Part shown: in pieces, positions 21,923-34,564 of the stretch
How positions within the stretch are numbered: the first letter of the stretch is position 1
How the letters are laid out: each line of letters begins with the position of its first letter
Assembly: GCA_033398695.1 (NCBI GenBank)
Contig: CM065804.1
Coordinates: 39,571,501 to 39,635,500 of the forward strand
Direction of reading: 5' to 3'
DNA length: 64,000 nt
Origin: Orobanche coerulescens
Taxonomy: Eukaryota > Streptophyta > Magnoliopsida > Lamiales > Orobanchaceae
Position numbers and translations under genes: made by a program
Notes under the pieces: generated by a model
Databases searched by the model: none
The model's input: the letters and a program-made list of their open reading frames with translations, nothing else
What the model was told of the DNA's origin: nothing

Positions 21923-24166
21923 TGTAACACCCCCAAAATATCCCGAGGTATTACAGTGCCATGAATCCCACGTGGGACCCACAAGGCTAGTTAGAAAAAT
22001 AGGCATTTTAAGAAAATCGCGATAAAACCTTAAATTCAAGGATTACATAACGTGAATCGAAAGATTTAAGGGAAATGTAATTTGAAGTCCAATTATTACA
22101 CAACAAAGGTTTTTCCAAAGAAAACAGTTTATTCCAATTAAAGCAGCGGCTAGAGATAATTCCAACACCGCTCAAGTCTGACCGGACCCCTCGGGAATGT
22201 CCTGCACATGATGAACAATTTTACAGTACGACGAGTCATACTGTAACGTGGTCATAGAATGCATACCAAATAACAACTACTAACAACGATATACGACATC
22301 TTTACAATCACAGTACCTAGTAATCACAGGGAATATTTCATCACTTAACCGACGAGTCTTTCTCTTTAACACATAAGCCCCAAGGTCGCAACCAAGGGTC
22401 ACGGAAGTATCCACACAGGAATACGCCGGAACATAGGTGCCCAATTCGGGTCTTACCCCCTAACACATTTCCACACGGGTACCATACAGGTTTTATCCCC
22501 AACACATTGGCCCATTTAGAACATCTTTAGAGAAAGACAAACGTCGGCTTTTATCAAAATGGCACGTACACACATACGGTATAACATTGATATTAGAAAA
22601 TTCACGAGCAAGATTTCACTTGCCTGTGATCCGGTAGTAGGTGCTTTATGATAACGAAGTCCCCACGCCCGCTCGAACTTAACCTAGCCACGAAACAACC
22701 GATTAACACCTCATACGGATTATAATGAATAAACTAGTCTCCCTTTCCTAACCGGATCCCTAGTGTAGTTTTAATTGTCGGTATGAGTATCGTTTCTAAG
22801 TTTTCAAGTGTTGTGTATCATTATCTCGTTCAATCTTATAATTAACATTAGGTCTATCGATATACTCAAGAAGATAATCCTATCATTCTTCGGTGTCAAC
22901 GAATTGTTATGGCGAAATCGAATCTTATGCTTTCTAATACAATTCTATATCCCGAATACTACAATCGACGGATTTTATTGCACAACAACTTCGGTGGTTT
23001 GGCAACCAATATTGATTATACTATCGAATTATTCCTTTAGTTTGCTAAGTGTCAAAAATCACAAGGTAAGTGTGGCTACGGACAATGGAACATACTGTGA
23101 CGGATTACTACGAATTTCCCCACAATTGATTCGTCAAATTTTACATTACTAGTGATGATTTGAAGTGAAATTTCATTTGCACGAAACGAAACATATGAGA
23201 AACGAAATTTCCGGTTACTACAATTTCATCCGACAAGATTGTATACGAAGTTTAGCAAAATCTACCCAATACCCGCAACATAATAAGTATAAATAAGAAA
23301 ACATCGAAGATATAACTCCAGGGATTGGTGGCTTACCTTATTGGAAGAAGAATAATGAAGATGGTTGACGGATTCACAAGAACTACGAGGAAAACGAGAA
23401 GTGACTTGAACGACTTGGATAATCTTCACCGAAGCTCAAGAATCCACCTCCTCAATGTTAATTCAAGTGTTTAAGAGGCTTAAGAACCGGGTATAGGGCT
23501 AGGAATTTCTCCAAGGGTGGTAGTTTGTGATGTTGGGTCGTGCAAATGAAGAAGGGAACTATCATTTTATAAAACTTGGTTTTGATAACGTACGTTAACG
23601 ATAAGGGTGTTACGTACGTAAGGTGTATTACGTACGTAGCAGTGTGCTGACAACGTACGTAAAGAACTCGCTGCCCGAAATGTGCCCAAGTGTTACGTAC
23701 GTTAAATTTGGGACATAACGTACGTAACGAACAGTTGACTCGTTTGTCCTCTAGCCCGCCGAAAGTAGCCCTGTCCGTGTCAAAAGAAAGATTCTGGTCG
23801 GAAGACCGACCCACCCGTTACGTACGTAATGTAGCTGCCTTAACGTACGTAACGATCGAAATATAGCGTACGTTAGGCATGGGTTATAGCGCGCGTTAGA
23901 CAGAACCTTTTAGCCTCAAACCACATTCTAACCATCTTGGGGTGACCATCCCTTCCACTCGTCAACAATTATTGGGGAACAAGACGTTGGCCACCGTCAT
24001 ATTCGCACCGACGATCGTCCCACGGCGTCAAGGTGTGTCATCCCCGTTTCATTCACACCGTACAATTATATAACACTCAATGGAATACATAAATAGAAAT
24101 GACGTCACATTACCAAACATTCACACAGTACAAAGTAATCAAGCATGGAATACCGGAGGTATTACA
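21923..24166 (-). repeat. Gypsy-B 5' LTR
   Basis: Complete 2244-bp LTR. The last 60 bp share with Gypsy-A the segment around GTGGGTCCCACGTGGGATTC and GGCACTGTAATA. U3 contains the ACGTACGT array and a TATA-like TTTTATAAAATG near 23562-23573 (minus). Confidence 0.9.
23585..23895. repeat. ACGTACGT palindrome array in Gypsy-B U3
   Basis: Nine ACGTACG-type copies (for example TAACGTACGTTAAC at 23588, TTACGTACGTAATG at 23819) plus one decayed GCGCGCGTTAG at the far end. On the element's strand the array lies about 270-580 bp from the LTR start and stops about 15 bp before the TATA-like box. Confidence 0.9.
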
Positions 24167-26582
24167 ACCCCCCGAACTAGTATCATTCGAACCCTTCGCC
24201 ATCACCCTGATATTCCCGTGCCTTGCCTTTTCCTCAACCTAAAATACAACACAATTATTTCACCCAACACAGGGTCAGATATACATGATAAATGGTTTAT
24301 CAAGATATTATACAATTCACATATATAAGATTTCAAGGAAAACATCCTGACTTACGAACATATCCCTCGGGCGTATGAATGCTTAGTCACAAAACGTCGA
24401 ACACATCCAAATATATAAATGGAATATGAACGAATAAGATAGTATGGCTCAAGATGGACATCACAGTACGCCCGATCCGAATATGTGTCAGTGCACATGT
24501 CCACCCCGTATACGAAATCCAGGATATACGTGGGACAATGTACCTAATTAGCCTCAATGAACTACGTCTCGTGTGCATAGCCCAACACGAAAAATATTCA
24601 CGCATGACTATATATGTGCCCGGCTAAAAATCCTACACAATATCCAATCGGAACATAGATATGACTCCGGATATGTCACGATGCAATATGAAAACGAATT
24701 CAATAATTCACAAATCCGATTACGGATCAAGGACTCACCGAAATGACAATAAGATCAACAATATCAAGGGTTCGAAAGTGACGAACATGGGAATACAATC
24801 CCACGATGAAAACGGAACATCATTAAGAATAACCTCAAATCACAAGTCACAAGTTTTGTAAGGGTTTCATATACATAAAACGTATAACCATCACAAGAAT
24901 CCAATTATCATTATAACCAAGAAAGATAACTTGCATCAATACGGAGGCGAGAATAGTCCTTCTTTGACAAACGAACAAACGGTCCTCGACTTAATATATG
25001 TTACTCGAACAATCAACCTTGTAAGGGATACAATCCATTCAATAACACATTTTCATAACTATCGATGTCTGGTTCAGCAAATCAATACCCTAATTTCAAT
25101 TTGCTTAGTTCAACTGTCCTTGATTTATAATTCCATTTCAAGGGTTCATACTAGCTTCAATTAATTCCCATTATTGGCTATCATTCAAGGTGTTCTCGAT
25201 TATTCGTATAATTCAAACGAATTAGAGTTTATCAAGAATAACATCAATGTTTTGAAAGATATAACCTAACAACTATGTTCCATAAAGCTTTGGTCAAAAT
25301 GAAGGTTACTCAATGACTAACATTGTTTGAACGGATTGAATTGTAAAGTTATTACCATGTTCATTGATTATGAGTTCACCTAGTTAGATTAACGATGTAG
25401 TCGAGTTATTCATTATAAGATCATTACAAATTCATCAATAAGGTGAATTAATCATCTCTGGAACTTGGTTGATATAATTCAGGGTTCTACCAAATTAAAT
25501 GAAGAATCCTAAGCCAATATAGTTCAAAAACCTTCTTAAGCATGGTGTTTGGTTTAATGAAATGGTGGTAGTTCTACAAACAACCTATCTAAAATGAAGC
25601 TAATGATTATTATAGTCTTGATGATGTAAAAATCTAGTAAAGAGAGTGTGTTTATACTACACATGATCATCACTATTAAAACACTAAGGATTCATCATTA
25701 CAAAACCCTTAATCACCAAGTTGTTAAAAGTTAACTAAAATTTACTAGTTTAATTCATCTATAGGTGTAGTATGATCCACCTCTAGTATCATAACTACGA
25801 ATTTACAAAGTGGAATCGCACACATACCTTCAGAAATGAAGAACACTACACCAAAATCACAAGAACACACCCTAAGCTTCAAGAATGACTCCAAACTTCC
25901 AATCAACAAGCTCCAAACCAAGATGTATAGCTCAAGCATAAGTGGAAAGAAGGTAGAAGTGAACTAGGGAGGCAGGGTATGCTTATACTAGAGAAATCAC
26001 GAAGTTGACCGTGCAAAATGAAAGACACAAGTTGTCTTTTTATAACAGCACAGTTCGTTACGTACGTTATACACCGAAGGATAACGTACGTTAGCAGCTT
26101 TACGTACGCTACACCAAAAGTGTTACGTACGTAAACTAATTCCAGAGGCTACTGGACTAAAATACGAATATAATTACGTACGTTATCGCTTGGAGCATTA
26201 CGTACGTAATGTAGGTCAACTAGGTTGCCTCCAAAAGATCAGATATTCGAATCACGCCCGACCCCACACGCCGAAAGTTGAGATCGGATACGACTACAAG
26301 TATTACGTACGTAAAAGGCACCTCCTTACGTACGTAAATCTCACACTATAACGTACGTTATGCTAAAGGGTTAGCATACGTTAAGTACAGAATTACTAGC
26401 CCAAAAATGCACTTATCTATACAACGCTGAAAATTCAATCATAGTGCGAGTGATAGTTTTTATTAAGTCTATTATGATATATTCCAACATTAATAAACAT
26501 TAAACAAATACAACAAGAATACAACAGTATTGAATTATCCGAATAATACAACAGTAAGCAAGAATTTCCGTCGGATATTACA
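24167..26582 (-). repeat. Gypsy-A 3' LTR, second piece
   Basis: Resumes after Gypsy-B and matches 31990-33137 plus 38249-39497 of the 5' LTR. It ends (LTR start on the minus strand) at GGATATTACA. The uninterrupted reading at 25290-25320 is the empty site for Athila-2. Small frames inside it (24080-25164, 25745-25939) are LTR sequence, not genes. Confidence 0.92.
26055..26385. repeat. ACGTACGT palindrome array in Gypsy-A 3' LTR U3
   Basis: Nine clear copies, several being the perfect palindromes TAACGTACGTTA or TTACGTACGTAA, plus decayed GCATACGTTAAG. On the minus strand they occupy about 200-530 bp from the LTR start and stop about 15 bp before TTATAAAAAG, the probable TATA box (26036-26045). 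Confidence 0.92.
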
Positions 26583-26601
26583 TACTCCCCCCCTTAAAAG
26601 G
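26583..26601 (-). promoter_or_regulatory. Gypsy-A polypurine tract
   Basis: On the minus strand CCTTTTAAGGGGGGGAGTA abuts the 3' LTR. It has the same form as the Gypsy-B tract TTTTAAGAGGGGTGATA. Confidence 0.8.
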
Positions 26602-28220
26602 ATTTTCGTCCTCGAAACTAAGGGGTAAAGAATTCGGGATACCTCTCTTGCATGCTGCTCTCCGTCTCCCACGTGGCCTCCTCGACTCGTACGAATTATC
26701 CATACGGGGCGCTCCTCGTACGAATTATCCTCCGTTATATCGATCTCGTTGAACTGAAGTATATGACTAGGATCAGCAACATATTTCCTTAATTAGGAGA
26801 CATGGAACACGCTATGAATCCGGCTCAGAGATGGTGGCAATGCCAGGCGATAGGCTAGATTGCATACTCGTTCCAAAATCTCAAACGGCCCGACATATTT
26901 CGGACTCAGCTTACCTCTCTTCCCAAAGCAAAAAATACCTCGAGTAGGGGACATCTTCATTAGGACATGGTCGCCGACCTCGAACTCAAGTGGTCGTCGG
27001 CGGTTGTCTGCGTAGGACTTCTGTCGGCTTTGAGCCGTCAACAAATGACTCCTAATCAGAGCGATCTTTTCACGGGCTGCTAACAACATATCGGGTTCCA
27101 TACCCAAGGTTTCAGATGGATCGTCCCAACAAAGAGGGGATCTACAACGACGGCCATACAACGCTTCATAAGGTGGCATCTGAATCGAAGTTTGCCAGCT
27201 ATTATTATAAGTGAATTCCACCAAAGGTAATTGGGCCTTCCAATCATCCTTCCAATCGAGAACGCACGCTCTCAACATATCCTCTAGAGTTTGGATTGTC
27301 CTCTCAGTCTGACCATCCGTCTGTGGGTGAAATACTGTGCTGAAGTTCAATTGCGTACCCATCGCACGATGAACTGCTTTCCAAAAATGTGACATGAATC
27401 GCCCATCACGATCTGATACAATACTCTTAGGGGTACCATGTAACCTTACAATCTCTTTGATAAAAAGCTGGGCCAATCTCTCGGGTCCCCAAGTGTCTTT
27501 AATCTCCAGAAAATGGGCTGATTTGGTCAGGCAATCCACAGTCACCCAAATCGTATTTATCCCTCGTCGAATCATCAGCAAGCTGGTGATAAAATCCATC
27601 GATATGTCCTCCCATTTCCACTCAGGAATCGGGAGCGGTTTCAGCATTCCTGCAGGTCGCTGATGCTCAATCTTAACTTGTTGACAGGTTAAACACCTCG
27701 AAACGAATTCTGCAACTTCACGTTTCATACTTCCCCACCAATAATATTGTTTCAAATCCTTGTACATTTTGCTAGACCCCGGGTGAATGGAGTACAGGGT
27801 AGCATGAGCTTCTCTTCGGATAGAGTTCCTTAATTCGTCGTCTCCGGGTACACAAACTCGGTTCATGAAGCGTATCAATCCATCCTCGTGGATCACAAAG
27901 CCAGGGGCTTTCCCTTGAGTTACTTCATTCCGAACTCGAGATAAGAATGGGTACGTAACTTGCTTCGATTTAATTATATCCTCAAGGGACGGTGAAACCT
28001 CAAGTGTACAGAGTTGTCCTTGAATACGCTGTAACCAGACTTCTATTTCTGGCCTCACCAACTCTAACTGCAATTCTCCCTGCACTGTCAAGCGGTCAAG
28101 CATCTGCTCCTGTATTGTTTTATGACTCAAAGCATCGGAAACTACATTTGCTTTGCCCGGATGATAAAGGATCTCGATATCATAATCTTTGATGAGTTCT
28201 AGCCACCTTCTCTGCCTCAT
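26593..28220 (-). pseudogene. Gypsy-A RNase H end, integrase and broken chromodomain
   Basis: A 475-codon open stretch starts in the end of RNase H ([13 protein letters not shown]). It continues through the linker HPGKANVVSDALS, the HHCC domain (HATLYSIHPG ... SRCLTCQQVK) and the catalytic core with SMDFI (Asp), SDRDGRF (Asp) and TDGQTERTIQT (Glu). It ends with VGDHVLMKMSPTRGI and LALPPSLSRIHSVFHVS. All three catalytic residues are present. A TAA at 26793-26795 replaces the expected Gln codon of HVSQLR. Beyond it the chromodomain is missing its middle: AATTCGTACGA occurs at both sides of the joint (26686-26720), a sign of deletion between short repeats. Same frame as gag and RT. Confidence 0.9.
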
Positions 28221-30194
28221 GTTTAACTCCTTCTGAGTAAAAATGTACTTCAGGCTCTTGTGATCGGTAAAAATCTATTAGGTAACTCCATACAGATAAT
28301 GACGCCAGATTTTTAAAGCAAATACCACGACTGCAAGTTCTAAATCATGGATGGGGTAATTGACCTCGTAAGGTCGTAGCTGTCTCGATGCATAGGAGAT
28401 CACCTTCCCGTTCTGCATTAGTACACATCCAAGGCCCTGTTTAGATGCGTCACTATACACTACAAACCCTTCCGTTCCTTTTGGTACGACCAAAATAGGT
28501 GCCAAAATCAACCGACTCTTGAGTTCATCAAAATTCCACTGACATGCCTCCGACCATAAATACTTCTTATCCTTCCTCAGCAAATTAGTCATTGGTTGTG
28601 CAATTTTGGAAAAACCTTCCACGAACTGTCGGTAATAACCTGCTAGTCCCAAGAAACTGCGTACTTCCTTAACGTTCTTTGGTGGTAGCCAGTCTCGAAT
28701 AGCTTCTGTTTTCTATGTGTCTACTCGCACTCCATCAGCTTATATCACATGTCCGAGAAAGATAACTTCAAGCATCCAGAACTCACATTTAGAAAACTTT
28801 CCATAAAGTTGCTCCCGCCTTAACGCCTCGAGAACTAGATGGAGATGACGCTAATGCTCTTCATGGTCACGAGAGTAGATTAGAATGTCGTCAATAGAAA
28901 CGACTACAAAGCAATCCAGATAATTAATAAAGATTCGATTCATCAACTCCATGAATACTTCCGATGAATTAGTCAGTCCAAAAGGCATCACTACGAACTC
29001 ATAATTCCCATAGCGAGTACGAAAAGCGGTCTTCGAAATATCAGACTCACGAATCCTCAACTGATGCTAACCAGACCTCAAGTCGATCTTAGAAAACACA
29101 GCAGCCCCTTGAAGCTGATCCAATAAATCATCAATACGCAGCAATGGATATTTGTTCTTAATGGTTACCCTGTTCAGCTCACGATAATCAATACACAGAC
29201 GTAGGGATCTGTCCTTCTTCCGTACAAATAGTACTGGTGCTCCCCAAGGGGACGCACTAGGTCTAATATAGCCCTTCTCGGTCAAATCCTCAAGTTGGAT
29301 CTTCAGCTCCTGCATCTCAGTCGGAGCCATACGATACGGTGCTTTTGAAAGCGGGGACGTACCAGGATCTAACTCAATATTGAACTCTACATCACGATGT
29401 GGAGGTAAGCCTGGAAACTCATCTGGAAATACGTATGGGTAGTCTGGGACTATCGGAATATCGGCCAATTCGACTGGTCGATCCGCTGCTTTGGTCATGA
29501 AACACCAGTATCCAATACACCCCTGATTAAGAACTTTCACTGCTTTCATTGCGCTGATGACTCTCCCGTAATGGCTGGGATTGTCACCCTGGAAGGTACA
29601 CTCAACACCATCGTCGGATGTGACGGTCACTGTTCGTTTGCGGACACTAAGTATGGCATCATGATGGTCCATCCAATCGATACCCAAGATTACATCATCT
29701 TTAGGCAAATCAACCACAATTAAATTCGACAACCACTCACGGTCGTTCATGCGAATCAGATAGTTCTGCACTTCACGATTCCCAAAAATTCTTCTACCAT
29801 CGGGCAGACCAATTATATAAGGTTCACAATTGGTAACATGATCTAATTGCAAACGAATCAAACAAGAAGAAGATAAAAAGGAGTGTGAATCACCAGTATC
29901 AAAAAGAACACAGATAGGCTGAGATCGGATCTCGAGAGTACCTGCAATCATGCTGTCTTCGGGATCGTCAGCCTTCTTCATCTCATAGACCCTGGGTTTT
30001 GCAGCCCCAGTACTAGATACACCAGCTTGATTTCCACGGCCCATTCCACTGTTTGCCCCGGTATTCTGATAAGAAGCGGACGGAGGTACATGGTCCTGGA
30101 CGGAAGACTGAACTGGAGCATGAGGTGCTACTGGAGTACGTCCTGGTCCACTCCTACAATAACGAGCACGATGTTCATTCTTCCTACAAGTATG
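28221..30194 (-). pseudogene. Gypsy-A protease, reverse transcriptase and RNase H
   Basis: Continues the gag frame. Protease: [15 protein letters not shown] with the catalytic DTG at 29892-29900 (relatives have A where this has D). RT begins about 29350 ([29 protein letters not shown]), with the active site [11 protein letters not shown] at 28884-28914; SIDD replaces the usual FIDD. RNase H at about 28270-28560 includes [17 protein letters not shown] and DHKSLKYIF. In-frame stops at 29067-29069 (after DLRSG), 28851-28853, two near 28720-28770, and a TAA TAG pair at 28275-28280. No frameshift is needed to follow the domains, so the gene decayed by point mutation. Confidence 0.9.
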
Positions 30195-31238
30195 TCATGC
30201 AACGGCTGGCCTTGGGCATTTCGAATTAATGTGCCCCTGGTCTCCACAATTATAGCACACAACAGATAAGCTGACCGCTCGAGGTTGCGATCTGGTTGGC
30301 TTCGACGCCATGGGTTGCCGTTCAGAAGGATTTGGCACTGGTTGGGGCCTCTTAAATGTTCCTCGGTTGCTGTCTGTCTGGTTCTGGTTCCTGATCTTGT
30401 TGTTGGACTGCAGTTGCTTCTTGGAAATTTCTTTCACGGTCAATTCGTACTCCAGAGCTTTCTCAATGAACTACGGTAGGGTTGCACAGTGATGGTTCAA
30501 CAGCTGCGTTCTCATTCGGGGTTTAAGCCTTTTGAGAAAGTATTTGATGTTATCAGCCTTCAGTCGGACAATCGTCGCGGCAAAAGGAAGAAGTGCCTGG
30601 AATTTCTCGGCAATATATAGTACGTCATCATCTTCGGACGGGTCTGCATTCATCAATTCAGATAGTTTGGCCTCGCGGAGAGGACCCGGATAGTGACGGT
30701 CTAGCATGAGATTCTTAAATTCCTCCCAAGTACATACGTCATCAGCTAGCCTCACTGAAAGCCACCAAGTGTGGGCGCCCTTGCCTAGGTAGTAAGCTGC
30801 TACAGAGACGCGATTCTTTGCTAGACAGTCAACCATATCGAACAATTTCTCGAAGTGTTCAATCCAATGCACGATATCAGCAGGCTCAGAGGAACCTTCA
30901 AAAATCGGGGGTCGCTGTCGAGAGATGTCATTGATGATCCGACTCACCGGTCCGCCATGTATAGGAGGTGGCCCTTGATGCTGGTCGGTAGCAGCTCTCT
31001 GCATAGTTTCCATTAACTGACCCATTTGGGTCATCTGAGCCATCATGCCCTGCATCACAGCGTAAGGATCGACACGAGCATCCTCGCGTCCAGTGTGGTG
31101 AGATTGGTCCCTAGAAGGCGAATCACTGCCTGTGGAACTATACTCTGCATTTGCACGCCTGTTGGCTCGTGGTATCGGGATTCGACCCCTTCCGCGGCCT
31201 CGTCCCCCTCTGCCACGGCCTCTTAAATTTCTTTCCAT
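30195..31238 (-). pseudogene. Gypsy-A gag
   Basis: Start taken at the ATG at 31236-31238 (MERNLRGRG), which opens with the Arg-Gly run shared with Gypsy-C; the frame extends upstream without support. The gag core covers about residues 75-240 (RQRPPIFEG, WIEHFEKLFDMVDC, WEEFKNLMLDRHYP). A TAG at 30471-30473 interrupts it. The nucleocapsid zinc knuckle CYNCGDQGHINSKC is at 30216-30257, and a TGA at 30195-30197 replaces what is probably an Arg codon (CGA to TGA) before HTCRK. Gag and pol share one frame, as in Tekay-type elements. Confidence 0.88.
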
Positions 31239-31669
31239 ACTGAAAGAATCAATTCGTAAAGATAACCATAAGTACAGTTCATGATACCAATCAGAATTCA
31301 TGCTAAGTTAATAGCAACAAGAAATTACATATTCAAGAAAACAGTTTGTAATGAATTATCGACATTACGAGGGTCACACAGAATATCATATCGACGTTGA
31401 GTCGAATTTTTCAATCATATGATCAATCCAAAATTTTATTCGTATCATCAATCAGATAATTCCCGCCACAAACCCTTAAAATGCCAAGATCAACAAAGAG
31501 ATCCATTCAGATATCAATATCATGTCAGTAATTAAATCATGGCTCATAAAGTACGTACCACATTTGGCTCGTAGGATCAGGCGTTCGCACGGGTCACACG
31601 TGACACGAAGGTCTCTTGATACTAGTTCATTACACAAAGACTCAAAAGAAAAAGAAAAAAATGAACCTG

Positions 31670-31681
31670 GCTCCGATACCA
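31670..31681 (-). promoter_or_regulatory. Gypsy-A primer binding site (initiator Met-tRNA)
   Basis: On the minus strand TGGTATCGGAGC, five bases from the 5' LTR. One mismatch to the plant initiator tRNA-Met complement TGGTATCAGAGC. Confidence 0.85.
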
Positions 31682-31686
31682 TCTTC

Positions 31687-33137
31687 TGTAACACCCCAAT
31701 AAGGCGGCCATTACAGTGCCATGGACCCCACACTGGGACCCACCAGGCGATACCCAAAATACAGATTAAATACACAATACATGTGATACCGAACCACAAA
31801 ACATAGTACTTACTCCGATTAGGAGTTTACAGTAGTATGGCCAACGTCCTTATTATACACAGGATCCAAAATATAAGTATAACCCATATGGAGATGGAGT
31901 ATACTTTAAATAACAATACATTTGCTCATAATTAAAATAAAGCGGAAAGATAACATTACATGGTACGAACATGACTCGATAACAAAAGATTTATGGCCCC
32001 CGAACTAGTATCCTTCGAACCCTTCGCCATCACCCTGATCTTCCCGTGCCTTGCCTTTTCCTCGACCTAAAATACAACACAAGTATTTCGCGCAACACAG
32101 GGTCAGATATACATGATAAATGGTTTCTCAAGATATTATACAATTCACATATATAAGATTTCAAGGAAAACATCCTGACTAACGAACATACCCCTCGGGC
32201 GTATGAATGATTAGTCACAAAACGTCGAACACATCCAAATATATAAATGGACTATGAACGACTAATTTAGTACGGCTCAAGATGGACATCACAGTACGCC
32301 CGATCCGAATATGTGTCAGTGCATATGTCCACCCCGTATATGGAATCTAGGATATACGTGGGACAATGTACCTAATTAGCCTCAACGAACTACGTCTCGT
32401 GTGCACAGCCCAACATGGAAAATATTCACGCATGACTATATATGTGCCCGACTAAAAATCCTACACAATATCCAATCGGAACGTAGATATGACTCCTGAT
32501 ATTTCACGATGCAACATGACAACGAATTCAATAATTCACAAATCCGATTACGGATCAAGGACTCACCGAAATGACAATAAGATCAACAATATCAAGGGTT
32601 CAAAAGTGACGAACTTGGGAATATAATCCCACGATGAAAACGGAACATCATTAAGAACAACCTCAAATCACAAGTCACAAGTTTTGTAAGGGTTTCATAT
32701 ACATAAAACGTATAACCATCACAAGAATCCAATTATCATTATAACCAAGCAAGATAACTTGCCTCAATACGGAGGCGAGAATAGCCCTTCCTCGACAAAC
32801 GAATGAACGGTCCTCGACTTAATATCGGTTACTCGAACAATCAACCTTGTAAGGGATAGAATCCATTTAATAACACATTTTCATAACTATCGATGTCTAG
32901 TTCAGCAAATCATTACCCTAATTTCAATTTGCTTAGTTCAATTGTCCTTGATTTATAATTCCATTTCAAGGGTTCATATTAGCTTCATTTAATTCCCATT
33001 ATTGGCTATCATTCAAGGTGTTCTCTATTATTCGTATAATTCAAACGAATTAGAGTTTATCAAGAATAACATCAATGTTTTGAAAGATATAACCTAACAA
33101 CTATGTTCCATAAAGCTTTGATCAAAATGAAGGTTAC
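31687..33137 (-). repeat. Gypsy-A 5' LTR, first piece
   Basis: Plus-strand opening TGTAACACCCCAATAAGG; continues to the Athila-2 insertion. Carries GTGGGTCCCAGTGTGGGGTC near its end, the segment shared with Gypsy-B. The last five bases, GTTAC, are the Athila-2 target site. Confidence 0.92.
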
Positions 33138-34456
33138 TGTTAGGCGTATTTTTATGCATTTATTTATCATTATTTTATATCCATTTTGAGCCGAAATCTG
33201 CATAAATGAGCTTTTAATGAACTATTCTTTTATGTTTTGCAGGAAATTGGAGTCCGGAAGCTCGAACGATGAAAAGACGGGCGAAAACGGCAATTTTTGG
33301 CTAGGTGCCGCGGCACAAGGAGAGTGAGCCACGGCACACGCACGGCACACAAAGGCACCGAGCGAACTGTACTGTGAGCCGCGGCACAAGAAGCTGAGCC
33401 GCGGCCCAGAAGAAAAGAATAGCGCCTAGGCATCCCGCTGAGCACTGTGAGCCGCGGCACAGATTAAGTGAGCAGCGGCCCACGGGGCGGTTTTGGAGTG
33501 TTCTGCGCGGTTTTGGGCCGTTTTGGAGCCTCTTCTAGATCTAATCACACGGACGCATTTTTGAGGCTAAAGAGAGTTATAAATAAGCATGCAACGTCAG
33601 AATTGAAGGGGGATTATCAATCATCATCGTAGGATCGATCATCATCAAGGAGAAGAAGCAGAAGACACCAAGAGCAGAGAGCGGAAGCCAGAAGAAAGAA
33701 GGAATCTGAGTTCTTCATCTGCGTTTGATTTCGATGCTTCCTTTCATTATTTCTGTATTTTTATCCTTTAGCATGTCAGGCTGAAACCTTATTCTAGGAT
33801 TTTGATGAAACCAAAGTTTTGACGAATCTGCTTTTGATTATCTATATAATTCCCTTTTCTGTTGAGTTTTCCCAATCGTTCTTAATGTTTTCAATTGTCT
33901 GGCCAATAGTTGAATTGTTTTAATTACGCAACTCGAATCGGGAGAGGAGAGTTGGTGAGGAAATATTGGTGAGAACCGTTTTATCTTGTGAGATAGGAAT
34001 ATACTCATAGGAACTACGTGGCCTTTTGAAGATTTTGTGCCTTTTGCCTATTGTCGAATTAATTCACCTAGGGATAGAGTGTATTATTCGCCTTAGAAAA
34101 ATCTACTGACCTCGGGAGAGGCAGTAGAGTACTTTAGCAATCTTCGCCTTCAATAAATTGGGAAATCATTAATTTGAGATAATCGAGAGTAAATTCGGAT
34201 AAACTGAGGTGGATTCACAATCCTAGATTTATTCATCATTTGATTTTCTCTGCTCAAGCGATCGTTTTTACTGTTTGTTCTTTTGTTGGTTTTCTTTAGT
34301 TATTAATCGCAACCCAAATTTCGACTGTTCAAATAAAATTAGAATACATATAAATCGGTACTTAGTGATTCAGTCCTCGTGGGAACGATATCTCACTCAT
34401 CACTTTATTACTTGTATACGATAACGTGCACTTGCGTTCAACGAAATATCGCAACA
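33138..34456 (+). repeat. Athila-2 5' LTR
   Basis: Starts TGTTAGGCGTATTTTTATGC and ends ATCGCAACA. U3 holds about six CCGCGG-type motifs at 33305-33485, several decayed (GAGCCACGGCAC, GAGCAGCGGCCC), then the TATA box GTTATAAATA at 33577-33586. Confidence 0.95.
33305..33485. repeat. CCGCGG palindrome array in Athila-2 U3
   Basis: About six copies around GAGCCGCGGCAC with irregular spacers; AACTGTACTGTGAGCCGCGG is shared with the Athila-1 arrays. It ends about 90 bp before the TATA box, as in Athila-1. The other LTR has the matching array at about 37093-37271 with slightly different decayed copies. Confidence 0.88.
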
Positions 34457-34462
34457 GGTTTT

Positions 34463-34480
34463 TGGCACCGTTGCCGGGGA
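34463..34480 (+). promoter_or_regulatory. Athila-2 primer binding site (tRNA-Asp)
   Basis: TGGCACCGTTGCCGGGGA, six bases after the LTR. It is the complement of the 3' end of plant tRNA-Asp with one change (TGGCGCC to TGGCACC). A tRNA-Asp primer is characteristic of Athila elements. Confidence 0.88.
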
Positions 34481-34564
34481 CCGATCTTTTGCTAATATCA
34501 TTACCAAGCGACTCTAATTTTAATTTGAAGTTTTTTTTTCTTTAGTTTCTTTTTTTTTCTCATT

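Larger units (their letters stand above)
17920..24166 (-). mobile_element. Gypsy-B: Tekay-like Ty3/Gypsy element, internally deleted and rearranged
   Basis: Lies inside the Gypsy-A 3' LTR; joining 17919 to 24167 restores the order seen at 31981-32010. The flanks read GCCCC on the left and ACCCC on the right, an imperfect target duplication. LTRs read TGTAATACCTCC...GGGGGTGTTACA on the minus strand. The 5' LTR (21923-24166) is complete; the 3' LTR (17920-18710) has lost 1458 bp. Between them are gag fragments, one zinc knuckle joined directly to the RNase H-integrase linker, and an integrase with chromodomain. Protease, RT and RNase H are gone. Confidence 0.9.

Noticed and set aside
31670..31681. 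tRNA genes at the primer sites
   Set aside because: Only the 3'-end complements of tRNA-Met and tRNA-Asp are present; no cloverleaf is seen.
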